Below are positions 42,435 through 51,584 of a stretch of DNA of 64,000 nucleotides, piece by piece (positions within the stretch are counted from its first letter, which is position 1; the number at the start of each line of letters is the position of its first letter). Below the pieces are notes generated by a model. It searched no databases. It was not told where the DNA came from and saw only the letters and a program-made list of their open reading frames with translations. Source of the DNA: Halopenitus persicus (GTDB taxonomy: Archaea > Halobacteriota > Halobacteria > Halobacteriales > Haloferacaceae); NCBI RefSeq assembly GCF_900107205.1, contig NZ_FNPC01000003.1, positions 1-64,000 on the forward strand, given 5' to 3'. A program made the translations under genes and the position numbers.

Positions 42435-43677
42435 TGATGGGGCTTTCGCGTGGACTCCCGCTCTGGCCGGAATTTTCGACAGGAGATTCATATTCTCCGC
42501 TCGCGTTCAGCGTCCCGCGATTCAAGCGCACGCCTACGGGTGCGCCTCCGCCGTCCCCAGTTTGGTTACGGCGGAGATACCGCAGTCCAATGTTTTTTGC
42601 CGCGTTGTAGTCAGCGTGGTTCTCGTAGCCACATTTCAGGCACGCGAACTCCTCGCCGTCGCGGTTGTCCGGATGCGTGAACCCACAGTGTGAGCAACGG
42701 CGTGACGTATTCTCCGGGTCCACCTGCTCCACGTCGATGCCGTTGGGTTCGGCCTTGTATTCGACGTACTCGTACAACCGCTCGAAGGCCCACTTGTGGC
42801 CCCACGACGCACCCGAGAGGCGGTCGCGGATGCCGGTCAACTCCTCGAAGGCGATGACCGTACAACCGTTTTCGGCGGCTTCTTCGATGATGCCGTTCGC
42901 AATCCGGTGGAGCATCAGTTTGAACCGCCCCGTCTCTTTGCGCCCGACCGACTGGATGTTCTCGTGGGCGTGACGTGACCCACACTGCTGGAAGGATGCA
43001 CGGCGTTTCTCGTACTCGCGCCGCCAGTGGTCGAACTCGTGACCGCTCCAGAACGTGCCCGTCGAAGTGACCGCGAGTTGGTTCACGCCGAGGTCAACGC
43101 CGAGGACTGTGTTGTGCCCGGCCGTCGCCTGTTCCGGCGTGTCGGACTCCACCTCCGCCTTTGTGCGAAGATGGAGGAACCACTCGCCGTCCCTGTTGTG
43201 GAGTTCCGCCCCCGTCACCTCGTAGTCGTCGTTGTCGAGATACCGGCTGTGAGGTGTGTCGCGGTCCTCGTCTGGCAGAACGTACGCGACTTCGATACGT
43301 CCATCTACGGTCGCCAGCGACACGTACTCGTCGTGGAACGTGGCTCACCGCTTGTCGTACACCACGGTCGGCTTCGAGAAATGTGGTTTGCCAGCGTACT
43401 CGCCCTGTTTCCAGCGAGCGACGACGCCCTGAACGGCGTCGGCGGCCTTGTTGCGGGCGTTCTGGACGAGATTCGCGTGCAACCGTGTCCGGTCGCGTAC
43501 CTCGTCGTAGGTTTCCTCCTGCAACTGTGCCTTGCTGGTCGTCTTGTATTCGCCCTGCCAAGCGTGGTCCACGACGTAGTTCGCGGCCCACAGAAACTCA
43601 TCAACTGTCTCGCGGAGAAGTGCGGCGTCGTCACTGTCCACGTCGAGTTTCACCGGGACAGTGCGCCGCACCTCCAT
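42412..43677 (-). pseudogene. tnpB: RNA-guided nuclease/transposon protein TnpB, split by an in-frame TGA
   Basis: In the absence of the stop the gene would encode 421 residues. N-terminal part [20 protein letters not shown] to VVYDKR (110 residues) is followed by TGA at 43345-43347, and the same frame continues [16 protein letters not shown]. RuvC residues are present: Asp195 in LGVDLGVN, Glu278 in AFEELTG, Asp356 in HADYNAAKN, and a zinc finger with Cys328, 331, 346 and 349 (CSHC, CLKC). A one-base change from TGC, TGT, TCA or CGA explains the stop. The protein is probably not made full-length. Confidence 0.9.
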
Positions 43678-43922
43678 ACGTCAGATGTGTGCTTGGTGGT
43701 TTATTAGAATTGGGGAGAAAAGGCGGCCACAGTCCGTGGTTTGTGCCGGAGTTGTCGGCTTCCTCTCCGGCCTGCTCGCTCCTTGAGGCCGGAGGCTCCG
43801 CCTCGAAACCGCTGAACAAGGGGGAGCAGCGGACGAATGGACACGGCTCAAAACACACGTCTTCGAACGTCGAACGCGTCGTTTGACCGTGACCGTTCGA
43901 AAGTCTCCGAGTTCCGTGATGA

Positions 43923-43965
43923 CGAGACGCGAAGCGTCTCGAACCGCTCGATCCCGAGGCGGTTC
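43923..43965. other. Two back-to-back stem-loops upstream of tnpB
   Basis: CGAGACGC-GAA-GCGTCTCG (43923-43941) is followed at once by GAACCGC-N11-GCGGTTC (43941-43965, with an inner TCG/CGA extension). This is like the paired hairpins at the tnpB 3' end and could be the RNA end of a lost element, or a terminator. The surrounding 43678-44149 stretch has no gene I can support; it holds an A/T-rich tnpB promoter at ~43690-43710 (TTCTAATAAACC on the minus strand). Confidence 0.4.
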
Positions 43966-44093
43966 ACGAAACGTTTAGGTTAACTAAGATGATCCATTGA
44001 CCCGGAAGGAGAACCGTCACACGCTCCTTCCACCCCCTTTCGAGAAGAGACGCGATACTCGGACGGTACCGTGATCGCAATGCACGCGTGGGA

Positions 44094-44170
44094 CCGTTCG
44101 CTCGATCCGGTAGTCGCTTCCGTTCGCTCGATCCGGTAGTGGCTCGTGTTCACTCGATGCGGTAATCGCT
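44094..44170. repeat. 26-bp tandem repeat spanning an ABC permease stop, 3 copies
   Basis: CCGTTCGCTCGATCCGGTAG starts at 44094 and 44120; a diverged third copy (GTTCACTCGATGCGGTAATC) at 44148 contains the last codons of the permease gene and its stop at 44150. In the downstream copies the stop triplet is CGA instead of TGA. Confidence 0.88.
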
Positions 44171-45763
44171 AACGCGGTCCCGTGCGACGTGCATCGATCC
44201 GATGCAGGCCAGACACGCGAACACGACCGATATGACCGTTCCGAGAACGCCGATCAGGAACTGGTCGATGCCGAGGAACGAGGATATCGCATGCCCAACG
44301 GTGCCCGAATGGGCGATCACGGTCGGGAGGGCAACGACGAGGATCACGGTCGAGTAGCCGACGAATCCCGGGATGCTCGGCACGATCGCCTTCCTGCTTC
44401 GGGAAACGCTAACCGCCTCAAAGCGTGGAAACACGGCGCCGATGCCCGTCGCGATCGTGCCCGAAACGGCGGATAACACGACGGCCGAGACGCCGAGACT
44501 CGCGACGGTCGGCAGCGAGTGTGGGCTCAGAACGGCCGTACCGACGGTTGCCACGACGGTCACGGGAGCAAGCAGTAGGCCACCGGAAACGACGTGCCCG
44601 ACGATCAGTGCCCGCTCGGGCGTTTCCGAGAGGAGCGTGACCGGGAGCGCCGCACCCTCCTGGCCGATCACGTTGAGCGCGAACAGCGCACCGGCGATCC
44701 ACGTGCCGCTGAGAAGTATCCACAGCGGAAGTCCAGTCCCGATCTCGCCGGACTGGACGGCAGTGACGATCGGCCCGGCGAGAACGATCACCGGATACAG
44801 CGCAAACGAGAGCGAGATCGGCGACCGACGGGCACGTTTCCAATCAACCGCGACCACGCCGACGGCGGGGCGCGAGAGGACTCGTGAGAGCACGCCGAAC
44901 GTCGACGACTCGTTCCCCGTTCGATCCACCTCGTGGGTAACGTGAACCCCATCGGCGTACCAGAGCCAGTCCGACAGCCGGAACAGCGATGCGACGGCCG
45001 CGATGATACACACTGCCGAGAATCCGATCGCGCCGATCGCGCGGAGCGGCGACGCGCCGATTCCGAGTCCGATCGCCGCAAGGTCTCCGAACCAGTTGAT
45101 CGGCGTCGGCGCGAGGACTCGATGGATCGGCTCGAGTATCGACGCAAACGCGTTCGTAACGATCACCACGAAGTACCCGAGACCGAGGAGGAGAAGGAAC
45201 AGCATTCGCAGACGGCTCAACAAGACCGAGCGAACGCCGGCGTTTCGGACGCCAAGTGCGAGCACGAATCCCGTCGGAAGGCCGGTTGCGAGCAGAAGAC
45301 AGAGCGTGAGAAACACGACGGGGATCGTACGGATCGAGCCAGCGCCGATGGCGAACGCGACCGTGGCGGCGCTTCCCACCGTGAGCAGGAACGCGGACCA
45401 GAGCACGAGTTCCGTGAGGACGAGACCGCCGATCACAGCACGGTGTGAGATCGTCGTCAACAACCCGTCGAGGTTGTCGGGGCGGAGCGCGACGGCGTAC
45501 GCACGATAGCCGCCGAATCCCACGACGAAGATCCATCCGTAAACGAATCCCGTTCGGACCAACTCGATGAGCGGTTCGGTCTCGGTTCCGGCGACGAAGC
45601 CGCCGGCAAAGTACGCGCCAAACACGCCGGCGATAGCGACCGGAAACAGCAGCACGGCCGCGAACGCGAGGGCCACTAACTGCGCCGAGTTCTCCTTCAT
45701 CGCCCGCCAGCGACGTCGGAGCTCGGTACGGGCAACGAGGTGTGGACGTCTCGCTCGTGTCAT
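44150..45763 (-). CDS. ABC-2-like transporter permease
   Basis: The 537-residue protein has about twelve hydrophobic helices, a basic N-terminus (RTELRRRWRAMKENSAQLV) and no transport-family motif beyond the multi-helix plan typical of ABC-2 exporters fused as a double permease (two six-helix halves around residues 30-250 and 300-530). It begins four bases inside the ATPase stop (ATGA), so it is translationally coupled to it. The C-terminus ends DYRIE at a tandem repeat. Substrate unknown; the neighbouring GIDE-like gene may belong to the same system. Confidence 0.8.
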   Translation of the reverse strand: MTRARRPHLVARTELRRRWRAMKENSAQLVALAFAAVLLFPVAIAGVFGAYFAGGFVAGTETEPLIELVRTGFVYGWIFVVGFGGYRAYAVALRPDNLDGLLTTISHRAVIGGLVLTELVLWSAFLLTVGSAATVAFAIGAGSIRTIPVVFLTLCLLLATGLPTGFVLALGVRNAGVRSVLLSRLRMLFLLLLGLGYFVVIVTNAFASILEPIHRVLAPTPINWFGDLAAIGLGIGASPLRAIGAIGFSAVCIIAAVASLFRLSDWLWYADGVHVTHEVDRTGNESSTFGVLSRVLSRPAVGVVAVDWKRARRSPISLSFALYPVIVLAGPIVTAVQSGEIGTGLPLWILLSGTWIAGALFALNVIGQEGAALPVTLLSETPERALIVGHVVSGGLLLAPVTVVATVGTAVLSPHSLPTVASLGVSAVVLSAVSGTIATGIGAVFPRFEAVSVSRSRKAIVPSIPGFVGYSTVILVVALPTVIAHSGTVGHAISSFLGIDQFLIGVLGTVISVVFACLACIGSMHVARDRVSDYRIE

Positions 45764-46617
45764 CGATCGTCGGGTCGCGTGCTCGATGCAGTCCCGTCGG
45801 CGTCTCCGTTCGATCCGTCCCGTGGGTTTCCGGGACCGGCGATCGCCTCGGATTCCGATTCGGGCGCGACCGGATCCCGTTCGGCGGTGACCGAGAGGAA
45901 CACGTCCTCAAGCGTCGTTCCCGCTTCCGCTTCCATCCGAGCTGTGAGTTCCGCGGGCGAACCCTCGGTAACGAGGTCGCCCTCGGAGAGAACGCCCACC
46001 ACGTCCGCGAGCTCCTCGACGACCGAGAGGATGTGCGTCGACAGAAACACCGTGTGACCGTCGTCGGTCAGCTCCGCAATGACGTCGAGAACGGTCCGGG
46101 CCGCCCGCGGGTCCAAGCCGCTTGTCGGCTCGTCGAGAAACACGACGTCGGGGTCGTGTAGCAACGCCTGTATCAGGCCGACTTTCTGGCGCATCCCCTT
46201 CGAGTAGTCCGCGATTCGCTTGTCGGCATCCCCAGTGAGACCGAAGCGGTCCAGCCACGTCACGATTCGGTCGTTCAGCTCGGCCGCGGGAATATTCCGA
46301 AGTCGCCCGAAGTACTCGAGTTGTTCGCGGCCGGTGAGCTCGTCGAAGACCGGCGGTTCCTCGGGGAGATACCCGATCGATGCTCGAATTGCGTCGCGAT
46401 CCGAGACGGGCTTCCCGTCGATCCACGCCTCGCCGTCGGTCGGCCGCGTCAGCGACGTCAACATCCGCATCGTGGTCGTTTTTCCCGCACCGTTCGGTCC
46501 CAGGAAGCCGTATACCGTGCCGCGTTCGACGGCCAAGTCGAGCCCGTCGACGGCGACGTCCGTTTCGAATCGTTTCGTCAGGTCTCGCGTCTCGATGGCG
46601 TGTCTCTCTCTGGTCAT
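45760..46617 (-). CDS. ABC transporter ATP-binding protein
   Basis: The 285-residue ATPase has Walker A GPNGAGKTTTMRML near residue 40, Q-loop region LPEEPPVFDELTGREQL, signature YSKGMRQKVGLI, Walker B VVFLDEPTSGLD and the H-loop VFLSTHIL. It is the CcmA/Nod-type that drives an ABC-2 permease. A C-terminal extension of ~60 residues (GTTLEDVFLSVTAERDPVAP) is acidic. Coupled with the permease downstream. Confidence 0.95.
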   Translation of the reverse strand: MTRERHAIETRDLTKRFETDVAVDGLDLAVERGTVYGFLGPNGAGKTTTMRMLTSLTRPTDGEAWIDGKPVSDRDAIRASIGYLPEEPPVFDELTGREQLEYFGRLRNIPAAELNDRIVTWLDRFGLTGDADKRIADYSKGMRQKVGLIQALLHDPDVVFLDEPTSGLDPRAARTVLDVIAELTDDGHTVFLSTHILSVVEELADVVGVLSEGDLVTEGSPAELTARMEAEAGTTLEDVFLSVTAERDPVAPESESEAIAGPGNPRDGSNGDADGTASSTRPDDR

Positions 46618-46656
46618 CTCAACAAGGTACTCCGATGGGTCCGGTGCTGCGATCGA

Positions 46657-47376
46657 TCATACGACGATGCCTCCGACTCCGACGGTGATGAAGACGACCG
46701 CGATCAGCGTCGGAAACGCGGCACGTCGAAGACGTGCGATCGCGAATCGTCCCGGAGAGCGATCGGTTATCACGAGATCGCCCGTGAGGGCGACCTCGTG
46801 CTGCCTCCGTTCGGGAGACCCCGCAACGAGATACTTCTCACCGGGATCGATCCGACGTTCGACGTAGCGACGCGTGCCGAGTCCAGGGACGATCCGTATC
46901 CATTCTGCAACCGGTTCGAGATCGTCTCTCACGTCGACGAACCGTTGGATTCGTTCCGGCGGGGTCTCGTTCGCGCCGACCGTGAGGACCGTCGACTCCG
47001 TATCGAGCGCGAACCGCTTCGGTGACGGTTCGACATCGAGGCCGCCACGAGGTCCCTCAAGGGTGAACGGACGCGTCGCGACGCCATCGTCGAGGTGGGC
47101 CTGAAACCACGGGACGCCGATCCCGAACGGTTGTCGTTCGGTGACGTCGAACTCGAAGCCGAGACACCGCGCTCCAGTGAACGGGGCCGAAAGCGTCGCT
47201 CCGGAGTCGTTCGCCGCTCCACGACAGACGGCGAACGACTCGTCATCCGTGACGGTGCTCGGGTCCTGAACGGAGGCGGAGAGGACCTTCGGGACGACCG
47301 CAAGCGGCCGGAGACCATACCAGCCGATGGCGAGGCCAAGGGTGATGAATCCGAACCCAACGACCGTGAGTATCAT
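46657..47376 (-). CDS. GIDE-like membrane protein beside an ABC exporter
   Basis: The 239-residue protein has an N-terminal transmembrane helix (MILTVVGFGFITLGLAIGWY), a soluble middle (~45-205) and a C-terminal helix (FPTLIAVVFITVGVGGIVV). The middle holds VCRGAANDSGATLSAPFTGA, CLGFEFDVTERQ, GPRGGLDVEP and EYRIVPG-like EWIRIVPGLGTRRYVE, which match the GIDE domain known from MULAN/MAPL-type E3 ligases and from prokaryotic homologues. No RING is seen. It lies 39 bases upstream of the ABC ATPase gene on the same strand, so it is probably its operon partner. A GTG at 47379 is an alternative start. Confidence 0.65.
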   Translation of the reverse strand: MILTVVGFGFITLGLAIGWYGLRPLAVVPKVLSASVQDPSTVTDDESFAVCRGAANDSGATLSAPFTGARCLGFEFDVTERQPFGIGVPWFQAHLDDGVATRPFTLEGPRGGLDVEPSPKRFALDTESTVLTVGANETPPERIQRFVDVRDDLEPVAEWIRIVPGLGTRRYVERRIDPGEKYLVAGSPERRQHEVALTGDLVITDRSPGRFAIARLRRAAFPTLIAVVFITVGVGGIVV

Positions 47377-47473
47377 CACTCCGGAAGTCGTGGGGCGTTC
47401 GACGAATCTGGTGGATCTCCCGGAGCGATCCACGGCAAGAGCGTCGGACCGTCTCGGGTACACATCCGGTGGC

Positions 47474-47531
47474 GGGATCTCGCGTGGAGGGATCTCGTGT
47501 GGAGGGATCTCGCGTGGAGGGACCTCATAGG
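47474..47531. repeat. 15-bp tandem repeat, about 4 copies
   Basis: GGGATCTCGCGTGGA repeats at 47474, 47489 and 47504, with a diverged end copy at 47519. It lies upstream of the GIDE-like gene; in the open frame it would read as PPREI units, but that frame is not supported as coding. Confidence 0.9.
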
Positions 47532-47760
47532 GACCAGTTCTACCGGGGACTTCAAAGGGTTTCCCCCGAACCAAAGCGTTCGGCGCTCGACTGACCCAGT
47601 GAACCGCCTCGGCCTGCACCTCCGGGTGGAACGCACAGATTCCGCCATGGCGAGACGTACTCCCCGGGATACCGAGAGACTCCCCGCCACGAGGAGCTTG
47701 TCCGGCTTGGAAGCGTAAGACGGACAACTATTTGTCCCGGACGACCGGCATAGTCGGTGG

Positions 47761-49044
47761 ATGGCCCTCCTCAAAACCGTGCTGCGCTACAGCCCTCCAT
47801 CCGAGACGATCGCCGTTATCGTCGCGAACACGCTGCCGCTCGTCGGCGTCGTCGCCCTCGGGTGGGATCTCGCCGCGCTCGTCTTCCTCTATTGGTTCGA
47901 GCTCGGGATCCTCTCGTTTTGGGCCCTCGTGAAGGCGGCGTTTGCCGGTCGACCGTCGGAGTTCGACTCCGATCCGCTGATCGGCGGCGCGCTGGCGCGC
48001 AAGCGTACCGCGATACCGGTGCCGTTCACCGAGCTCGGCGTTCGATTCTCGACGCTGCCCGTTCTCGCCGTTGCGATCCCCGTCCTCACGCTGGTCTGGT
48101 TCTTTGCAGGTGTGACGACCGTCGGCGTGATAGGCCCGGAAACGCCCGAGCCGGACGCGCTGGTGATGGTGACGCTCTCCGCCTTCGGCATCTTTCTCAG
48201 CGAGGGTGCCTCGACGTCTCTCGAGTATTTTTACCGAGGAGGATACCGCGATCACAGCGCTCAGACCGCGATTCAAGATGTTTTCATGCGTGCTGCAGTG
48301 ATCGGCGTCGGCGGGCTACTCACGGCGACCTTCGTCGGGCTTGCCGCGGACTCGGTCGCATCCGACGATCCGATCACGGCCGTCGATCCGACGCTCGTCG
48401 GGTTCCCGATCCTCGTCGGGATCGTTCTCGTGAAGTTCAGTTTCGATCTCGGGGGCCTGTACCGCGATCGGCTCGCCGCCTTCGATGCGGCATCGTCCCT
48501 CGAACTCGGCTGGGCGTACGAGCCGCCGTCCGATGATCCGATCGAACCGGTGAGCGACGTCGACGCGCGGCTGCGACCGACCCTCGCAGGGCGATTGGTC
48601 GGCGGCCTCTCGCCTGCCCACGTCCGACGGCACCCGGGTGCGTTGGCCGTCGGCGGATTTCTCCTTCTCATTTCGATGCTGTTTCTGATGGGAGAAGTCT
48701 GGGATATCGTTCTCGTCCTCGTCGGAGCCGGTTTCATCGTTCCGATGGGACTTCTCACGATCGACTACGGGTTGCGATACGGTGGCGTCGAGTACCGGAT
48801 CTCGGAAGAGGAGATCGTTGCCTACGATCGACTGTTCCGAACGCGTCTGTGGCGGATCGAGCCGTGGGACGAACACGGCGTACGCGTTGAACGTGATCGG
48901 CTTCACGGGTGGCTCAAGACGTCAACGGTCGTCATCGAGCGTGCCGATCGTGAGTTGCGGCTTCCGCACCTCGAGGATCCCGAACCGATCCTTGACGTGT
49001 TCGACCGTCGTGCTAACGGCGTCCAGCGGACGGAGGAAACGTAG
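47761..49044 (+). CDS. DUF6498-like multi-pass membrane protein with PH-like tail
   Basis: The 427-residue protein has about seven hydrophobic helices in residues 15-340, with the DUF6498-like motif FLYWFELGILSFWALVKAAF near residue 45. The last ~80 residues (YRISEEEIVAYDRLFRTRLW, RIEPWDEHGVRVERDRLHG) look like a bacterial PH domain. This suggests a membrane protein with a cytoplasmic regulatory tail. Function unknown. It starts 385 bases from, and is divergent to, the GIDE-ABC operon. Confidence 0.72.
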   Translation: MALLKTVLRYSPPSETIAVIVANTLPLVGVVALGWDLAALVFLYWFELGILSFWALVKAAFAGRPSEFDSDPLIGGALARKRTAIPVPFTELGVRFSTLPVLAVAIPVLTLVWFFAGVTTVGVIGPETPEPDALVMVTLSAFGIFLSEGASTSLEYFYRGGYRDHSAQTAIQDVFMRAAVIGVGGLLTATFVGLAADSVASDDPITAVDPTLVGFPILVGIVLVKFSFDLGGLYRDRLAAFDAASSLELGWAYEPPSDDPIEPVSDVDARLRPTLAGRLVGGLSPAHVRRHPGALAVGGFLLLISMLFLMGEVWDIVLVLVGAGFIVPMGLLTIDYGLRYGGVEYRISEEEIVAYDRLFRTRLWRIEPWDEHGVRVERDRLHGWLKTSTVVIERADRELRLPHLEDPEPILDVFDRRANGVQRTEET

Positions 49045-49247
49045 TGTAAGAGCTGCGGCGGTGGAACGCTGCTGATAACGTCGCGTAAACTGTTGGTAGA
49101 GACTTTGGTTTATGTTGTATGATGGGTAGCTCGACGATGAACGTTGTCACAGTGTTTATTCCACGATATTCATAGCCGAATCAGCCATAAGAATCTACTT
49201 GCGAATGAACCATTCTGAATGACGGATACCGTTGACACACGACCGCA

Positions 49248-50507
49248 TCAGCGGTTCTCGTCGAACGGAAGGATGCTTCCGGACTCTGCCCGTGGCGCAA
49301 CTTCCTCAATAAAGGGGACAGTTGGACTCGCCGCAAAGGCAACCAGAGACGCCAGAAATACGGGCGTGATGCTTGCTCCATTGGAGAGCGCAATAGCGAT
49401 GAGCGCAGACGAAAGGGGCGTCCCGGTAACGACAGAATTGAACGCCGCCATTCCAGTAAGCATCGCCAAAACGGGAGGCAGCCCGGGCACGACGAGAGCC
49501 GCCGTCAACCCGACGATGGCTCCCATAAACATATGTGGGATAATGAGGCCGCCAATCCAGTTGCCGTGAATCGTCACCCCTGCTGCAATCATAACTGTCC
49601 CAAGCGTGAGTAAGAGGCCGTCAACGCCGAGCGACGCTCCGTTCTGAATGAGTTCGTTCATCTTCGCGCCGCCGTAAAAGTACGACAGCGGCACCAGCCA
49701 GCCAAGCACGCCGATAACGGCGCCGGCAATGGTCGTCCGGATATACACCGCGAGGGATGCCTGCCGGAACAGCCGTCCGATAATCGAGAAACTACGCGTG
49801 TACACCAGCCCGAACGGGATGCAGACGAAGCCGATGAGTATAGCCCATCCCAAATCCACGGGGGCTAATGGCGTCAACGACGCCGTCCGCCACGTGGGAA
49901 AGAGTTGCATTCCCCCGAGCGTGACCTCGGTAAGATAGCCGGCAAACGACGCGATGAGCGTCGGGATGATGGCTTCGTAATACTCCAACCCACGCTCGTG
50001 TGGGAGTTCCAACCAGAGGAGTGCCCCACCGATTGGGGCACCGAGAATCGTTCCGAATCCCGCGCCCATCCCCGCGAGGGTAAGCAATTTCGTGGAGCTC
50101 TCCAGATCGAACAACTCGGAAGTGTACGTTCCGAACGATCCGCCGACAATGGACATCACGCCTTCCGGCCCGGCGTTCTGTCCGGCGACGAGGCCGATAA
50201 GGCCCACCGGAATGACGGGGATGTTCTCTTCGAGATCCACGCGACCCTCGGTGTGGAGCTGCTGGACGAGCGCCGAGAGAGCGCCCGGATAGAACGTGCT
50301 GTAGAGGATCGTCCCGATGAGTATCCCGGCGGCGATACTGACGGGCACACGCCAGTACGTCGCGCTGAAGGTGGCCCAGAGAGCGTCCTTGAGAGCGAGC
50401 CAGATGATGCGGAATCCCGTGGCGGCGACGCCGACGCCGATGCCCAGAATTGCGGCGACAACGAGCATATGGTGGAATTTTCGCTCGTTGAACTGTACTA
50501 GTCCCAT
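49248..50507 (-). CDS. ClC-family chloride channel/transporter
   Basis: The 419-residue protein has 10 or more hydrophobic helices with the ClC selectivity motifs: GQNAGPEGVMSIV (the G-K/R-E-G-P region with the gating Glu), GAPIGGALLWLELP and TGTPLSSALIAI (GxFxP-like region), PHMFMGAIVGLTAAL. It conducts or exchanges chloride with protons and could help in salt or pH homeostasis. No CBS domains. Starts at the ATG 50507 (a GTG lies one codon earlier). It is followed upstream by a UspA gene on the same strand. The DNA here is more A/T-rich than in flanking operons. Confidence 0.88.
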   Translation of the reverse strand: MGLVQFNERKFHHMLVVAAILGIGVGVAATGFRIIWLALKDALWATFSATYWRVPVSIAAGILIGTILYSTFYPGALSALVQQLHTEGRVDLEENIPVIPVGLIGLVAGQNAGPEGVMSIVGGSFGTYTSELFDLESSTKLLTLAGMGAGFGTILGAPIGGALLWLELPHERGLEYYEAIIPTLIASFAGYLTEVTLGGMQLFPTWRTASLTPLAPVDLGWAILIGFVCIPFGLVYTRSFSIIGRLFRQASLAVYIRTTIAGAVIGVLGWLVPLSYFYGGAKMNELIQNGASLGVDGLLLTLGTVMIAAGVTIHGNWIGGLIIPHMFMGAIVGLTAALVVPGLPPVLAMLTGMAAFNSVVTGTPLSSALIAIALSNGASITPVFLASLVAFAASPTVPFIEEVAPRAESGSILPFDENR

Positions 50508-50578
50508 CACAGCGACCTACGAGGAGTAGCGGGGCTTGATTTACGTTTTGTTGTTCGGGTGACCGAAGCGGCGTCGCC

Positions 50579-51001
50579 TCATCGTTGTACTGCGAGGACG
50601 GGGATGTCGCCGTCGCGGATGACTTTTTCCGTGACACTCCCTTTGAGGAATCGTCCGACGCCGGAACGAGCGTTCGTACTCATAACGATGATGTCGATGT
50701 CGTGTTCGTTCCCATATTTGAGGATGGCCCGATCCGGATCGCCCACCTCGACGGCCCCGACGGCGTCGATGTCTCGTGATTGTGCCGCCTCGACGATACG
50801 TTTGGTCGAATCCGTACCCTCCTCACGAAGCGTGTCCAGTTTTTCATCGCCCCGACCGACGATGGAGGCACTTTCACTCTGTTCGACGACCGCGATGACG
50901 TGAACGGTCGCGTCGTACCGCTCCCCGAGACTGTACGCGTGTTTCGCTGCCTCCATGGCTGCCTCACTCCCGTCAGTCGGGACGAGTATCGCCTCGTACA
51001 T
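50579..51001 (-). CDS. Universal stress protein (UspA type)
   Basis: The 140-residue protein has the Usp nucleotide-binding fold: it begins MYEAILVPTDGSEAAMEAAK and ends with MSTNARSGVGRFLKGSVTEK and VIRDGDIPVLAV, giving the G-x2-G-x9-G-S/T ATP loop. Usp proteins bind ATP and often regulate transport proteins; adjacency to ClC (71 bases) fits this. In the same orientation as the ClC gene. Confidence 0.92.
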   Translation of the reverse strand: MYEAILVPTDGSEAAMEAAKHAYSLGERYDATVHVIAVVEQSESASIVGRGDEKLDTLREEGTDSTKRIVEAAQSRDIDAVGAVEVGDPDRAILKYGNEHDIDIIVMSTNARSGVGRFLKGSVTEKVIRDGDIPVLAVQR

Positions 51002-51076
51002 ATCAGATAGTGAGACCGGCTACAACTAATAGACTGTCAAGGCCTCCCACTCCGTCTGCCGAAGGACGTTTGTATG

Positions 51077-51568
51077 TTAGGTCGTTAGCTGGCCGTCCGT
51101 ACTATCGAACTTTCCGAAGAGCGTGTGAATGCTTGCTAGTAGGGCGATACTGAGAATCAAGGTGCCGAGTGCCTGTGGTGTTCTGAGAAGTCCGAGCGCG
51201 ACGATTGTTGTCATTACGTGGGCGGTGACGAACTGTTCATCTAGGAGGGCTAATCCGATTCCTGTCAGAATCAGCGCACAGATGGGGCTAAGGATGACTC
51301 TGAACGCGGCGCTCGATTGTGCCTCAACTGAAAGCGGGTCAATTCCCTGTGCAAAGAGGAGATACGCGATTACTCCTGCTACGACGGCAAGAAGGTGGGT
51401 TGTCAGAACGGTGGTGCCAGTAATCTCCCGTTCGTCAGATGTGCCCAGTAGATATACAGTAGGGGCTAACGCCAATAAGACGGCATAATGGCCCGTCAGG
51501 AGTGCAACCGCCCCAATAGCGATTGCCAGAACCCCGACATAGGCGGCGTTTTCCATTTCAGGGGCCAT
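51077..51568 (-). CDS. Small multi-pass membrane protein, HPP-like
   Basis: This 163-residue protein has about five hydrophobic helices (MENAAYVGVLAIAIGAVALL to LIILSIALLASIH style). The region FRVILSPICALILTGIGLAL and HVMTTIVALGLLRTPQALG resembles the HPP membrane family, which often sits with ClC and UspA in archaea. No substrate is known. ATG at 51568 is preferred over an upstream TTG at 51604. It lies upstream of the UspA-ClC genes. Confidence 0.55.
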   Translation of the reverse strand: MAPEMENAAYVGVLAIAIGAVALLTGHYAVLLALAPTVYLLGTSDEREITGTTVLTTHLLAVVAGVIAYLLFAQGIDPLSVEAQSSAAFRVILSPICALILTGIGLALLDEQFVTAHVMTTIVALGLLRTPQALGTLILSIALLASIHTLFGKFDSTDGQLTT

Positions 51569-51584
51569 CTTAACGGGGTATTCT

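Larger units (their letters stand above)
42300..43720 (-). mobile_element. TnpB-only IS element (IS1341-type of the IS200/IS605 family)
   Basis: A single tnpB gene (42412-43677, interrupted) with a structured right-end region of two hairpins at 42389-42434 and no tnpA gene. IS200/IS605 elements of this type depend on a Y1 transposase from elsewhere. Limits are approximate: the left end lies just before 43720 and the right end somewhere between 42300 and 42380. I could not fix termini or a target motif by eye. Confidence 0.6.

Noticed and set aside
43345-43347. TGA in tnpB as recoded selenocysteine
   Set aside because: TGA ends many other genes in this window, no selenocysteine insertion hairpin was seen, and haloarchaea are not known to make selenoproteins.
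43631-43858. Small minus-strand ORF upstream of tnpB (a possible tnpA)
   Set aside because: The 75 residues have no HUH or catalytic Tyr motif of a Y1 transposase; the region is more likely element end and promoter DNA.
47377-47727. 117-residue N-terminal extension of the GIDE-like protein containing PPREI repeats
   Set aside because: It is a read-through of a 15-bp spacer repeat with no hydrophobic or domain features; homologous architecture starts at the first membrane helix.
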